64,000 nt of DNA. Source: Streptomyces lavendofoliae. Its GTDB lineage: Bacteria > Actinomycetota > Actinomycetes > Streptomycetales > Streptomycetaceae. The stretch's first letter is position 1; every line of letters begins with the position of its first letter. The translations under genes and the position numbers were made by a program. Below are positions 1 through 8,139 of the stretch, piece by piece. The stretch covers positions 124,001 through 188,000 of the forward strand of contig NZ_BMTP01000008.1 in NCBI RefSeq assembly GCF_014649735.1, given 5' to 3'. Below the pieces are notes generated by a model, which worked only from the letters and a program-made list of their open reading frames with translations, searched no databases and was not told the DNA's origin.

Positions 1-363
1 GTTCCTCAAGCGGAGCAGACGCAGCCGGTCCAGCGGGTCTCGCAGAGCAGCAGCGAGGACAACGGTTCCGAGGGCTGGCGCTCGACCAACGACGAGCGCT
101 GGCAGCGGGCCGAGAAGCTTCGCGAGCCGAAGGCCGGCGGAGTCACCCCGTCCGGACTCCCGCGGCGCGTTCCCAAGGCCAACCTGGTCGAGGGCACGGC
201 GGAGCAGACCCCGCAGGGCGGCCCACAGGTCTCCCGCGCTCCGGAGGACGTGCGTGGCAGGTTGAGCAACCTGCGGCGCGGTGTCCAGCAGGGGCGCAAC
301 GCGGGAACGGACACGAACGGATCGGGCCTCGGCCCGGGTAGTACCTACAACCAGGAGCGTTAG
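1..363 (+). CDS. cvnA: Conservon sensor histidine kinase, C-terminal tail (partial)
   Basis: The window opens inside a reading frame that runs from base 1 to a TAG at 361-363, giving 120 residues. They are hydrophilic, rich in Gln, Arg, Gly and Pro, and contain the segment GLPRRVPKANLVEG, which is typical of the disordered tail after the HATPase domain of CvnA (nitrate-sensor-like) kinases. No catalytic motif lies inside the window, so the identification rests on this tail and on the three genes that follow: Roadblock, DUF742 and GTPase, the standard conservon order. CvnA is a membrane kinase thought to work with the soluble CvnB-D proteins in a G-protein-like signalling complex. The next gene begins one base after the stop codon, so translation is probably coupled. 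Confidence 0.8.
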   Translation, partial: VPQAEQTQPVQRVSQSSSEDNGSEGWRSTNDERWQRAEKLREPKAGGVTPSGLPRRVPKANLVEGTAEQTPQGGPQVSRAPEDVRGRLSNLRRGVQQGRNAGTDTNGSGLGPGSTYNQER

Positions 364-364
364 T

Positions 365-787
365 GTGAGCCCGATGAGCCAGGCGGCGCAGAATCTGAAC
401 TGGTTGATCACCAACTTCGTGGACAACACCCCCGGGGTGTCGCACACGGTGGTGGTCTCCGCCGACGGACTCCTGCTGGCGATGTCCGAGGGTTTCCCCC
501 GTGACCGGGCCGACCAGCTCGCGGCGGTGGCGTCGGGTCTGACGTCGCTGACGGCCGGGGCGTCCCGGATCTTCGAGGGCGGCGCGGTCAACCAGACGGT
601 GGTGGAGATGGAGCGCGGCTTCCTCTTCATCATGTCGATCTCGGACGGCTCGTCGCTGGCCGTCCTCGCCCACCCCGACGCCGACATCGGTCTGGTCGGT
701 TACGAGATGGCCCTGCTGGTGGACCGTGCGGGCAGTGTCCTTACCCCGGATCTGCGCGCCGAACTCCAGGGAAGTCTTCTCAACTAG
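365..787 (+). CDS. cvnB: Roadblock/LC7 domain protein CvnB
   Basis: A 140-residue protein made almost entirely of one Roadblock/LC7 domain (for example NLNWLITNFVDNTPGVSHTV near the N-terminus and a central ADGLLLAMS strand). In bacteria these proteins regulate small Ras-like GTPases, here presumably CvnD three genes into the operon. I place the start at GTG 365, one base after the cvnA stop; ATG 374 in the same frame is an alternative, and an upstream ATG at 281 would overlap cvnA and is unlikely. The protein is soluble with no signal peptide. The family and gene order are clear; the signal sensed by the system is unknown. Confidence 0.93.
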   Translation: MSPMSQAAQNLNWLITNFVDNTPGVSHTVVVSADGLLLAMSEGFPRDRADQLAAVASGLTSLTAGASRIFEGGAVNQTVVEMERGFLFIMSISDGSSLAVLAHPDADIGLVGYEMALLVDRAGSVLTPDLRAELQGSLLN

Positions 788-883
788 CAAACAGACCGTG
801 CGTTTCTCGCCACCGCACCATAGGGTGCGGTGGCGCGGCTCCACAGGGACATGGAACCGGTGAACGGCAGTCGAGGAGGAAAA

Positions 884-1462
884 GTGGCAACACCCCCAGG
901 CGGACACCACCCATACGACGGTGCGCACCAGTCGCAGGGTGAGAACGCCCAGAACCGCTTCAACTTCCCCTCCGCTCCGAGCGGTCAGGGCGGCATGCAG
1001 CAGCCGCAGCAGCCCTACCAGCAGCCGCAGTCCGGTCACTCGTACGTCCAGCCGCAGGCACCGCGCAGCCAGCCGGCGCAGCAGCGGCGGCGCCCGGAGC
1101 CGGCGCCCACGTCGAACGCCCACAATCCGCTGGTCCGTCCGTACGCCATGACCGGCGGCCGGACGAGGCCGCGTTACCAGCTCGCCATCGAGGCGCTGGT
1201 GTCCACCACGGCCGATCCGGCCCGGCTGCAAGGGCAGTTGCCCGAGCACCAGCGGATCTGCCGGCTGTGCTTCGAGATCAAGTCGGTCGCCGAGATCTCG
1301 GCACTCCTCTCCATCCCCCTCGGCGTTGCCCGGATCCTCGTCGCCGACCTGGCGGAGGCCGGACTTGTCGCCATCCACCAGCCCGGCGGCGACGAGTCCG
1401 CCGGCGGCCAGCCAGACGTGACACTGCTCGAAAGGGTGCTCAGTGGACTTCGCAAGCTCTAG
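884..1462 (+). CDS. cvnC: DUF742 protein CvnC
   Basis: A 192-residue protein with a Gln/Pro-rich, probably disordered first ~85 residues followed by a DUF742 domain (VRPYAMTGGRTRPRY through the C-terminus). DUF742 is predicted to fold as a winged helix and is the third member of every cvn operon. The start is GTG 884, chosen because GAGGAGG at 873-879 is an ideal ribosome binding site; ATG 851 in the same frame lacks one. The 3' end overlaps the start of cvnD by 20 bases, showing tight operon coupling. The molecular role is not established for the family; association with the CvnD GTPase is inferred from the constant linkage. Confidence 0.92.
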   Translation: MATPPGGHHPYDGAHQSQGENAQNRFNFPSAPSGQGGMQQPQQPYQQPQSGHSYVQPQAPRSQPAQQRRRPEPAPTSNAHNPLVRPYAMTGGRTRPRYQLAIEALVSTTADPARLQGQLPEHQRICRLCFEIKSVAEISALLSIPLGVARILVADLAEAGLVAIHQPGGDESAGGQPDVTLLERVLSGLRKL

Positions 1463-2024
1463 CGGCGGTGCAGCCCGCTCAACCACCAGCGCGAAGATCG
1501 TGGTGGCGGGCGGATTCGGCGTGGGCAAGACCACGTTCGTCGGCGCCGTCTCGGAGATCAACCCGCTGCGTACCGAGGCCGTCATGACGTCTGCGTCCGC
1601 GGGCATCGACGACCTCACCCACACCGGGGACAAGACGACCACCACGGTCGCCATGGACTTCGGCCGTATCACCCTGGACCAGGACCTGATCCTGTACCTG
1701 TTCGGCACGCCCGGTCAGGACCGCTTCTGGTTCATGTGGGACGACCTGGTCCGCGGCGCCATCGGCGCGGTGGTGCTCGTCGACACCCGCCGTCTCGCCG
1801 ACTGCTTCCCGGCGGTCGACTACTTCGAGAACAGCGGCCTGCCCTTCGTGATCGCGCTGAACGGCTTCGACGGCCACCAGCCGTACACGCCGGACGAGGT
1901 GCGCGAGGCGCTCCAGATCGGACCCGACACCCCGATCATCACCACCGACGCCCGCCACCGCGCCGACGCCAAGAGCGCTTTGATCACGCTCGTGGAGCAC
2001 GCCCTGATGGCCCGCCTGCGGTAG
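1443..2024 (+). CDS. cvnD: Conservon small GTPase CvnD
   Basis: A 193-residue GTP-binding protein of the MglA/Ras-like class. The Walker A loop GGFGVGKT is at residues 23-30, a switch-II-like segment reads LFGTPGQDRF, and a NGFDG segment occupies the NKxD-like position. It is the last gene of the cvn operon and starts at GTG 1443 inside cvnC. In characterised Streptomyces conservons the GTPase interacts with the Roadblock and kinase partners at the membrane and influences development or antibiotic output. Two strong hairpins follow the gene. This could be the conservon numbered 1 in S. coelicolor because it also sits next to accBE, but that is from memory, not from the sequence. Confidence 0.94.
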   Translation: MDFASSSGGAARSTTSAKIVVAGGFGVGKTTFVGAVSEINPLRTEAVMTSASAGIDDLTHTGDKTTTTVAMDFGRITLDQDLILYLFGTPGQDRFWFMWDDLVRGAIGAVVLVDTRRLADCFPAVDYFENSGLPFVIALNGFDGHQPYTPDEVREALQIGPDTPIITTDARHRADAKSALITLVEHALMARLR

Positions 2025-2040
2025 GTCCGTGACGCGACGG

Positions 2041-2070
2041 AGGCCCGCACACCCGACGGTGTGCGGGCCT
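2041..2070 (+). terminator. Intrinsic-type terminator of the cvn operon
   Basis: A perfect 12-bp inverted repeat: left arm AGGCCCGCACAC at 2041-2052, a 6-base loop, and right arm 2059-2070. It lies 17 bases after the cvnD stop and is followed by TCTCGCG rather than a clean U-tract, which is common in Streptomyces. Confidence 0.8.
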
Positions 2071-2154
2071 TCTCGCGTCCGGGCCTCTCCGTACGGGCGC
2101 CCTCGCGCCCGGACCTCGCGTACCCGGAGCCGGAGGGCGCGGGACCCGGGGGAC

Positions 2155-2196
2155 GGCGAAGGGCCCCGCACCGGGTGTGGTGCGGGGCCCTTCGCC
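2155..2196. terminator. Bidirectional hairpin between cvnD and accE
   Basis: A perfect 18-bp stem (2155-2172 with 2179-2196) and a 6-base loop GGGTGT. It lies 20 bases beyond the accE stop on the minus strand and so probably ends the accB-accE transcript while blocking read-through from cvn. The 150-base stretch between the two hairpins contains no gene. Confidence 0.82.
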
Positions 2197-2215
2197 GTGT
2201 TCGCCGTGGCGGGTG

Positions 2216-2413
2216 TCAGCCCTGCCAGCTGTGCGGGGCGCTGAAGCCGGGACGGCGTTCGAGGCGGCGCCAGCCGGCGGTGGAGCGGGTGCGGCGGGCG
2301 GGGGTGGCGGCGGGGCGGGCGGCGGCGCGGGCGAGGAGGACGGCGGTGATGGCCGCCAGTTCCTCCGGGTCGGCCTGGCCCTTCTCCACGCGGAGCAGGT
2401 GGGAGTCGGTCAC
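2216..2413 (-). CDS. accE: Acyl-CoA carboxylase epsilon subunit
   Basis: A 65-residue basic protein with the sequence style of actinobacterial AccE/PccE: an N-terminal HLLRVEKGQADPEELAAIT strand-helix, an Ala-rich middle, and the WRR...FSAPHSWQG tail typical of the family. AccE binds the acyl-CoA carboxylase alpha-beta complex and stimulates propionyl/acetyl-CoA carboxylation. The start is GTG 2413 with AGGAG 7 bases upstream, only 12 bases after the accB stop, so the two genes form one transcript. The biotin-carrying alpha subunit is not encoded in the window, as is usual in Streptomyces, where AccA is made elsewhere. Confidence 0.9.
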   Translation of the reverse strand: MTDSHLLRVEKGQADPEELAAITAVLLARAAARPAATPARRTRSTAGWRRLERRPGFSAPHSWQG

Positions 2414-2425
2414 GTGGGGCTCCTG

Positions 2426-4009
2426 TTACTGAGGCGGGTTGCCGTGCTTGCGGGACGGCAGGTCGGCGTGCTTCGTGCGGAGCATCGCCAGGGAGGCGAT
2501 GAGCACGGAGCGGGTCTCGGACGGGTCGATGACGTCGTCGACCAGGCCGCGCTCCGCGGCGTAGTACGGGTGCATCAGCTCGGCCTTGTACTCCTTGACC
2601 ATGCGGGCGCGCATGGCCTCGGGGTCCTCGGCGTCGGCGATCTGGCGGCGGAAGATGACGTTGGCGGCGCCCTCGGCGCCCATCACGGCGATCTCGTTCG
2701 TCGGCCAGGCGTAGGTGAGGTCGGCGCCGATGGACTGGGAGTCCATGACGATGTACGCGCCGCCGTACGCCTTGCGCAGGATCAGCGAGATGCGCGGCAC
2801 GGTGGCGTTGCAGTACGCGTACAGCAGCTTCGCGCCGTGGCGGATGATGCCGCCGTGCTCCTGGTCGACGCCCGGCAGGAAGCCGGGCACGTCCAGCAGC
2901 GTGACGATCGGGATATTGAAAGCATCGCACATCTGCACGAAGCGGGCGGCCTTCTCGCTCGCCTCGATGTCCAGCACACCGGCCAGCGTCTGGGGCTGGT
3001 TGGCGACGATGCCGACGACCTGGCCGTCCAGGCGGGCCAGGGCGCAGATGATGTTGCGGGCCCAGCGCTCGTGGATCTCCAGGTAGTCGCCGTCGTCGAC
3101 GAGCTCCTCGATGACCTTGGCCATGTCGTAGGGGCGGTTGCCGTCCGCCGGGACCAGGTCCAGCAGGACGTCCGAGCGCCGGTCGGCCGGGTCGTCGCTC
3201 GGGTGGGCGGGCGGGTTCTCGCGGTTGTTGGAGGGCAGCATCGACAGGAGGTAGCGGACCTCCGCGATGCAGGTCTCCTCGTCGTCGTACGCGAAGTGGG
3301 CCACGCCCGAGGTCTCGGCGTGCACGTCCGCGCCGCCCAGGCCGTTCTGGGTGATCTCCTCGCCGGTGACCGCCTTGACGACGTCCGGTCCGGTGATGAA
3401 CATCTGCGAGGTCTCGCGGACCATGAAGACGAAGTCGGTCAGGGCCGGGCTGTAGGCGGCGCCGCCCGCGCACGGGCCGAGCATCACGCTGATCTGCGGG
3501 ATGACACCCGAGGCACGCGTGTTGCGCTGGAAGATGCCGCCGTAGCCGGCGAGCGCGGAGACGCCCTCCTGGATACGGGCGCCGGCGCCGTCGTTCAGGG
3601 ACACCAGAGGCGCGCCGGCCGCGATGGCCATGTCCATGATCTTGTGGATCTTGGTGGCGTGGGCCTCGCCCAGCGCGCCGCCGAAGATCCGGAAGTCGTG
3701 CGCGTAGACGAAGACCGTCCGGCCCTCGACCGTCCCCCAGCCGGTGATCACACCGTCGGTGTACGGCCGCTTGCCCTCCAGGCCGAATCCGGTCGCGCGG
3801 TGCCGCCGCAGCTGCTCGACCTCCTGGAACGAGCCCGGGTCGAGCAGCAGCTCGATGCGCTCACGGGCGGTCAGCTTGCCCTTGGCGTGCTGGGCTTCGG
3901 TCGCCCGGTCGCTGGGGCCGCGCAGGGCCTCCTCGCGCAGGGCGTGCAGCTCTGCCACACGCCCACGGGCATCGGTCGGCTCGCCCTGGGTTTCGTCCAC
4001 AACGGTCAT
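2426..4009 (-). CDS. accB: Propionyl-CoA carboxylase beta subunit
   Basis: A 527-residue carboxyltransferase with both crotonase-fold halves complete. The N-terminal half carries SLNDGAGARIQEGV (~137-150) and the GPCAGGAAYSPALTDF segment (~178-193); the C-terminal half carries DVPGFLPGVDQEHGGIIRHG (~373-392) and the glycine-rich KAYGGAYIVMDS (~413-424). It transfers the carboxyl group from biotin to propionyl-CoA, giving methylmalonyl-CoA for polyketide and odd-chain lipid synthesis. Asp423 in VMDS appears to match the Asp422 reported to set acyl-CoA specificity in the S. coelicolor enzyme; if so, propionyl-CoA is the likely preferred substrate. That equivalence is by eye, not by alignment. 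It is followed by accE. Confidence 0.96.
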   Translation of the reverse strand: MTVVDETQGEPTDARGRVAELHALREEALRGPSDRATEAQHAKGKLTARERIELLLDPGSFQEVEQLRRHRATGFGLEGKRPYTDGVITGWGTVEGRTVFVYAHDFRIFGGALGEAHATKIHKIMDMAIAAGAPLVSLNDGAGARIQEGVSALAGYGGIFQRNTRASGVIPQISVMLGPCAGGAAYSPALTDFVFMVRETSQMFITGPDVVKAVTGEEITQNGLGGADVHAETSGVAHFAYDDEETCIAEVRYLLSMLPSNNRENPPAHPSDDPADRRSDVLLDLVPADGNRPYDMAKVIEELVDDGDYLEIHERWARNIICALARLDGQVVGIVANQPQTLAGVLDIEASEKAARFVQMCDAFNIPIVTLLDVPGFLPGVDQEHGGIIRHGAKLLYAYCNATVPRISLILRKAYGGAYIVMDSQSIGADLTYAWPTNEIAVMGAEGAANVIFRRQIADAEDPEAMRARMVKEYKAELMHPYYAAERGLVDDVIDPSETRSVLIASLAMLRTKHADLPSRKHGNPPQ

Positions 4010-4162
4010 GCATCGACCCTACGAAGCCGACCGAGGAAAACCGCCGTCGACTCTGTACAGTCTCCCGCCCCATCTCCTGTGCGCCCTGGACAGAACCGCC
4101 CGCCTGTGCAGCCGAAGTGCCAGCGTGGGACCCCCGCGCGTTATGGAGATCCCACAATAGGC

Positions 4163-6511
4163 TCAGACACGGACCGTGCAGCGGTGTCCGGCGCCCGCCG
4201 TCCCCGGAGTGATCCGCAGCCGGAGGGTCCGCCCCGTCCCGAGGACCTCGACGGAGGGGTCGTGGGCGAGGACGTGCCGCACGGGGTGGTGCCAGACGAC
4301 GTCCACGGGCCGTCCGGTGCGCGGCGGCTCACTGACGTGGAACGTCACCGTCCGGCCCCGCGCGCGGACGAGGACGCAGGCCGGCGCGCCGGCGGTGAGG
4401 CGCCCCACCGTACCGGGCTGCCAGAAGTTGGCGGCCGTCAGGCCCAGCGAGGGTACGGCGACGGCCTGGCGGCCGGCGGTGTTGTCGAGGATCTCCAGCC
4501 AGCGGGGGTCGTGGGCGCGGGCCGCGACGGTCCGGCGCGAGGCGCCCGGCATCAGGAGGTAGGCGTACGAGGCGTCCGCCGGATCGGTGCCGTGGTCCAG
4601 CCAGAGGGTCTGGTACCGGCGGGTGCGGCGTTCGGTGGTGGACGTGGTGTTGATGTCCCGCCAGGCTCCGGTGCGGTCCTCGCGGAGGGTGCGCAACTCG
4701 CCCGCGCCACCGGGGAACACCCACCCCCCGTGCCCCTCCAGGTGGGCCCAGCGCGCACCCGGGCCGGTCGTGAACCGCCCGCCGCCCGCCTCCCCCAGGT
4801 TCCGGTTGTCGACGACCGTCTCGACCGGGACGCCGTCCGCGCAGCCGATCCCCGCACCGAGGCAGATGACCGTGTCGGCGACGCAGAACCAGGACTTGCG
4901 GGCCTCCAGGGTGGAGCCGAGGCCCTTCAGGTGCTGCCCCACCGCGGCGAACTCGCCGTCCGTCACTCCCCCGACCCACCGCGCGGCCGGCTTCGGCGCG
5001 CCCCACTCGCCGCCCGCGCGGTCGGGCAGCCGCTTGGTGGACACCGTGGTCCCGGGCAGCCGGTAGGGGTCGACGGTCGGCCAGAACCAGTCGGTGTACT
5101 GGGCGTCGGCGCCCGGGCCGGGGCCCCACCAGTAGAGCATTCCGGCGCCGGTGTGCCAGCCGCGCGGGTTCTCGCCGTTGCCGCACTCGTAGTGGGCGAT
5201 CCGCTCCGACGCCATGGCGATGTTGGCCGCCCAGCCGGGGCGGCGGTGCACGGCCCGGTCCATGGCGGCGAAGAGGGTGTGGCCGGCCGGTTCGGGCGCG
5301 GCGGGCACGGGTGATGCTGCGGCGGCGTGCAGCCGCGCGAGGTCGGCGACGCCGAACTGGGGGGCGCTGAGGACCGGGCTGACGGTGTCGCGCTCGATCC
5401 AGCCCTTCACGCGCGCGTGCCACCGGTCGCGCTCGGCGGCCGGGGCGCTCCCGGCGAGCAGGGCGATGGCCGCGATGACGCCCTGGCCGTGGAAGTGGTC
5501 GCCGCGCAGGGTGCCGTGCGGGTCGTTGCGCAGGATCCCCCGGCTGACGGCCCGGCCGCTGACGCTGTCCATCATCAGGCCGTTGTACACAAGGGGCGCG
5601 TAGGCGCGTTCGACGCTGTCGAGGACGATCCTCCGGTTCGGGTCGGTGACCTCCCAGGGCGACCCGGCGAGCAGGGCGAACAGCCGGCCCAGCCCGTCGA
5701 GCATCACCTGGCCGTAGGTACCGGAGTAGGGAACCCAGGTGTGCTGGACGAACGACCCGTCGGCGTAGAGCCCGTCGCCGGAGGTGACGTACGGGAAGAC
5801 GGGTGAGAGCGCGTCGCGGGCGAGCGCCAGCTTGGCCGGCGACCTGCCGAGGACCCCGCGCAGGGCGACGGACCGGCACAGGTCCACGCGGTTGGCGCCG
5901 GTGGACGTGCCGCTGTGGTCGCCCAGCACCGTGTCGGGGACGAAGTGGTCGACGGCGGCGCAGGCGGCCTCGACCCGGTCGGGACCGGCCGCCTCGTACA
6001 GGGTGGCGACGATGTCCATGAGGAGGCGGGGGCTGCCGATCTGCCACTCCCACCAGTTGCCGTAGCGGGTGGTGCCGGGGCGGTAGACCCGCTCGGAGAG
6101 GTGGTCGAGGCCGCGCAGGACGTCGGCGAGGAGGCCGGGGTCGGCGGTGCGGCCGGTGCCGGGCTGCGCGTACGCCTGGGTCATGGTCCACAGGCGGTGG
6201 TAGCTCTGGGTGATCCCGGAGGGCGGGTCGAAGGCGTGACCGGGCCACAGGGAGGTGGCGGAGGGGGCCATGGAGGCGCGGTGGCGGTCGGCCAGGTCGC
6301 CAATCCCGGCGAGGCGGGAGGCGTACGGCTCGGCGGCCGGATCGAAGCCGGTGCCGAGCTGGAGGCCGAGCCAGCGCAGCCGCAGCGCCTCGAAGTCGCC
6401 GGGGGCGGCCGGGCGCGGTGATGCCTGGGCGGGGGCGGCGAGTCCGAGGGCCGCGGTGGAGCCGGCGGCGAGGAAGAGGCGGCGGGACCAGGCGGGCGTC
6501 GTCGGTGGCAC
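4163..6511 (-). CDS. Polysaccharide lyase family 8 enzyme (hyaluronate/chondroitin/xanthan-lyase type), secreted
   Basis: A 782-residue protein with a twin-arginine-like signal (SRRLFLAAG at ~9-17, cleavage near AQA-SP at ~30). The alpha/alpha toroid half includes NWWEWQIG (152-159), TGANRVDLC (204-212) and FVQHTWVPYSGTYG (254-267). These supply the Asn, His and Tyr that act in catalysis in PL8 enzymes, and an Arg follows in SGRAVSR (~319-325). The beta-sandwich half follows, from about DRAVHRRPGWAAN to the end. PL8 enzymes cleave uronic-acid polysaccharides by beta-elimination outside the cell; the exact polymer cannot be told from sequence. The start is GTG 6511 behind GGGAGG. It lies 50 bases after a shortened paralogue and is probably co-transcribed with it. 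Confidence 0.88.
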   Translation of the reverse strand: MPPTTPAWSRRLFLAAGSTAALGLAAPAQASPRPAAPGDFEALRLRWLGLQLGTGFDPAAEPYASRLAGIGDLADRHRASMAPSATSLWPGHAFDPPSGITQSYHRLWTMTQAYAQPGTGRTADPGLLADVLRGLDHLSERVYRPGTTRYGNWWEWQIGSPRLLMDIVATLYEAAGPDRVEAACAAVDHFVPDTVLGDHSGTSTGANRVDLCRSVALRGVLGRSPAKLALARDALSPVFPYVTSGDGLYADGSFVQHTWVPYSGTYGQVMLDGLGRLFALLAGSPWEVTDPNRRIVLDSVERAYAPLVYNGLMMDSVSGRAVSRGILRNDPHGTLRGDHFHGQGVIAAIALLAGSAPAAERDRWHARVKGWIERDTVSPVLSAPQFGVADLARLHAAAASPVPAAPEPAGHTLFAAMDRAVHRRPGWAANIAMASERIAHYECGNGENPRGWHTGAGMLYWWGPGPGADAQYTDWFWPTVDPYRLPGTTVSTKRLPDRAGGEWGAPKPAARWVGGVTDGEFAAVGQHLKGLGSTLEARKSWFCVADTVICLGAGIGCADGVPVETVVDNRNLGEAGGGRFTTGPGARWAHLEGHGGWVFPGGAGELRTLREDRTGAWRDINTTSTTERRTRRYQTLWLDHGTDPADASYAYLLMPGASRRTVAARAHDPRWLEILDNTAGRQAVAVPSLGLTAANFWQPGTVGRLTAGAPACVLVRARGRTVTFHVSEPPRTGRPVDVVWHHPVRHVLAHDPSVEVLGTGRTLRLRITPGTAGAGHRCTVRV

Positions 6512-6561
6512 GGGAACCTCCCGGTGAGGGGATCGCGGTGAGCGGGACGCGCACAAGGGCT

Positions 6562-7770
6562 CTACCCCGGCCGGACCACCGCCCTGTGGACCGCCCCCAG
6601 GGTGCCGGGCGTGACGCGCAGCGTCAGTGAGGACCCGGTCGCCATCACCTGGACGGAGGGGTCCCTGGAGGTCACGGACGCCACCGGGCGGTTCCACGTC
6701 AGGTCGATGACCGCTCCGTCCCGCAGCGGCCCGGAGACGCTGACGGTGGCCGTTCCGGTGCCGCTCTCCGTCGCCCCGCCCGGGAAGACGTACCCGGCGT
6801 GGCCCGCCAGGTGCGCCCAGCGCGCGCCGGTCAGCGTGGCGCTCCAGCCGGGCGCGGTGGGCCGCGCCGTACCGTCGACCGTGAAGGCGTGCGTGCCCGA
6901 CGCGCCGAGGTTGCGGTTGTCGACGACCGACTCGACCCCGGTGCCGTCCCGGCCGTGGATGCCGGCGCCGAGGCACACCACGGCGTCGTCCAGGAAGAAC
7001 CAGGACTTCTTGGCCAGCAGCGTGGAGGACAGCCCCTTGAGGTACTGACCGACCGCCGCGTACGTCCCGTCCGTCGCCCCGCCCACCCAGCGGACGTCCG
7101 GTCTGGCCGCGCCCCACACCCCGCCCTCGCCGTCCGCGAGCGCCTTGCGGGAGGCGGTGGTGCCGGGCAGCCGGCGGGGGTCGACCGTCGGCCAGAAGCC
7201 GTCGCTGTACTGGCCGTTGGCGAGGTCGCCGCCCCACCAGTAGAGCATTCCTGAGCCGCTGTGCCAGGCACGGAGCTTCTCGCCGTTGCCGTTCTCGTAG
7301 TACGTGATCCGGCGGGACGCCATGGACAGGGACGCCGCCCAGCCGGGGCGGCGGTGGACGGCCCGGTCCATGCCGGCCTCGGCCATCGTGCGCAGCCGGT
7401 TGAAGCTGGTGCCCAGGTTGCCCGAGTAGGTGTACGACTCGGCGTCCGTGTCGGGTTCGGGGTCGGCGTACGGGAGGTCCGGCCAGAGGGAGCCGGACGC
7501 CGGGGCCATGGCGGAGCGCAGGCTCCGGGCGGCGGCGCCGAGGTCGGCGAGCTTGGTGGCGTACGGCTCGGCGGTGGGGGTGAAGCCGGTGCCGAGGAGG
7601 AGGTCGCGCCAGGTGAGGCGAAGGGTGTCGTAGATGTCGGCTGCGGCGCGGACGGCGGGGACCCCAGGGGCGGCTGGGGCGGCTGGGGCGGCTTGGACGG
7701 GGGGCGCGGACAGGGTGACCGGCGCGGCGGCGGCGAGGAGGAGGGTGCGGCGGGAGGGGGAGGGAGGCAT
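6562..7770 (-). pseudogene. PL8 lyase paralogue lacking the catalytic toroid (internally deleted in frame)
   Basis: An open frame of 402 residues, clearly homologous to the adjacent PL8 lyase but half its length. It keeps a signal peptide (SRRTLLLAA), about 100 residues of the N-terminus, and then jumps from SFNRLRTMAEAG directly to MDRAVHRRPGWAA (~134-146). About 300 residues of the neighbour are absent, including the catalytic Asn, His, Tyr and Arg segments. A second gap of roughly 100 residues lies in the beta-sandwich after YVFPGGA. The reading frame stays open across both junctions, so it could still be secreted, perhaps as a carbohydrate-binding remnant, but it cannot be a normal lyase. 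The start is ATG 7770 with GGAGG upstream. It probably heads a two-gene operon with the full-length enzyme. Confidence 0.75.
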
Positions 7771-8139
7771 GGCGGAGGGACCTCCGAGGCGAAGCGAGCG
7801 CACGGGTGAGCGGTTTTTCTCACACGAACGCACAAACAGTCAATGAATCGCACACATCCCGGATGAATCGATCGTTCGATCGCGCGTGGGTGCGGGAGCG
7901 GACGACCGCCGGGCCGCGGACACCCGGCCCGTCGGCGTACCCCCCTCCCCGATCCGCGGCCCCGTGCCACCCCGTCCCGGGACGCCGCCCGATCGGGCCA
8001 AGTCCCGCTCGACAGCGTCATGTTGTGAAGGAGAATAAAAACTGAGAGCGCTCTCAGTCACATCTCTTGACGCCCCTTCCGTGCGGCGCGACAGTGAGCG
8101 GCACCCGGACCCCCACCCCCACCCCCACAGGGAGACCCG
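7771..8139. promoter_or_regulatory. Divergent intergenic region between the PL8 pair and the GH64 glucanase
   Basis: A 369-base non-coding stretch serving leftward (PL8) and rightward (GH64) promoters. It contains the palindrome CGATCGTTCGATCG at 7869-7882 (6-bp arms, 2-base centre), a TTGACT hexamer on the minus strand around 7836-7841, an AT-rich tract GAATAAAA just before 8041, and the perfect palindrome described separately at 8041-8058. AGGGAGA 5 bases before ATG 8140 is the GH64 ribosome binding site. No small gene is evident. Confidence 0.6.
8041..8058. promoter_or_regulatory. Perfect 18-bp palindrome, LacI-family-type operator
   Basis: The sequence ACTGAGAGCGCTCTCAGT is its own reverse complement. 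Its core GAGAGCGCTCTC resembles operators of LacI-family sugar repressors in Streptomyces, such as the CebR box TGGGAGCGCTCCCA. It lies about 80 bases upstream of the glucanase start, next to an AT-rich tract, and so probably overlaps or follows the promoter. The cognate repressor is not encoded in the window. Confidence 0.65.

Noticed and set aside
2177..5314. Very long open frame on the plus strand opposite accB and the PL8 lyase
   Set aside because: It is antisense to two clearly recognised genes, has Gly/Arg/Val-rich composition without motifs, and lacks a ribosome binding site. Such frames are common in 70%+ G/C DNA.
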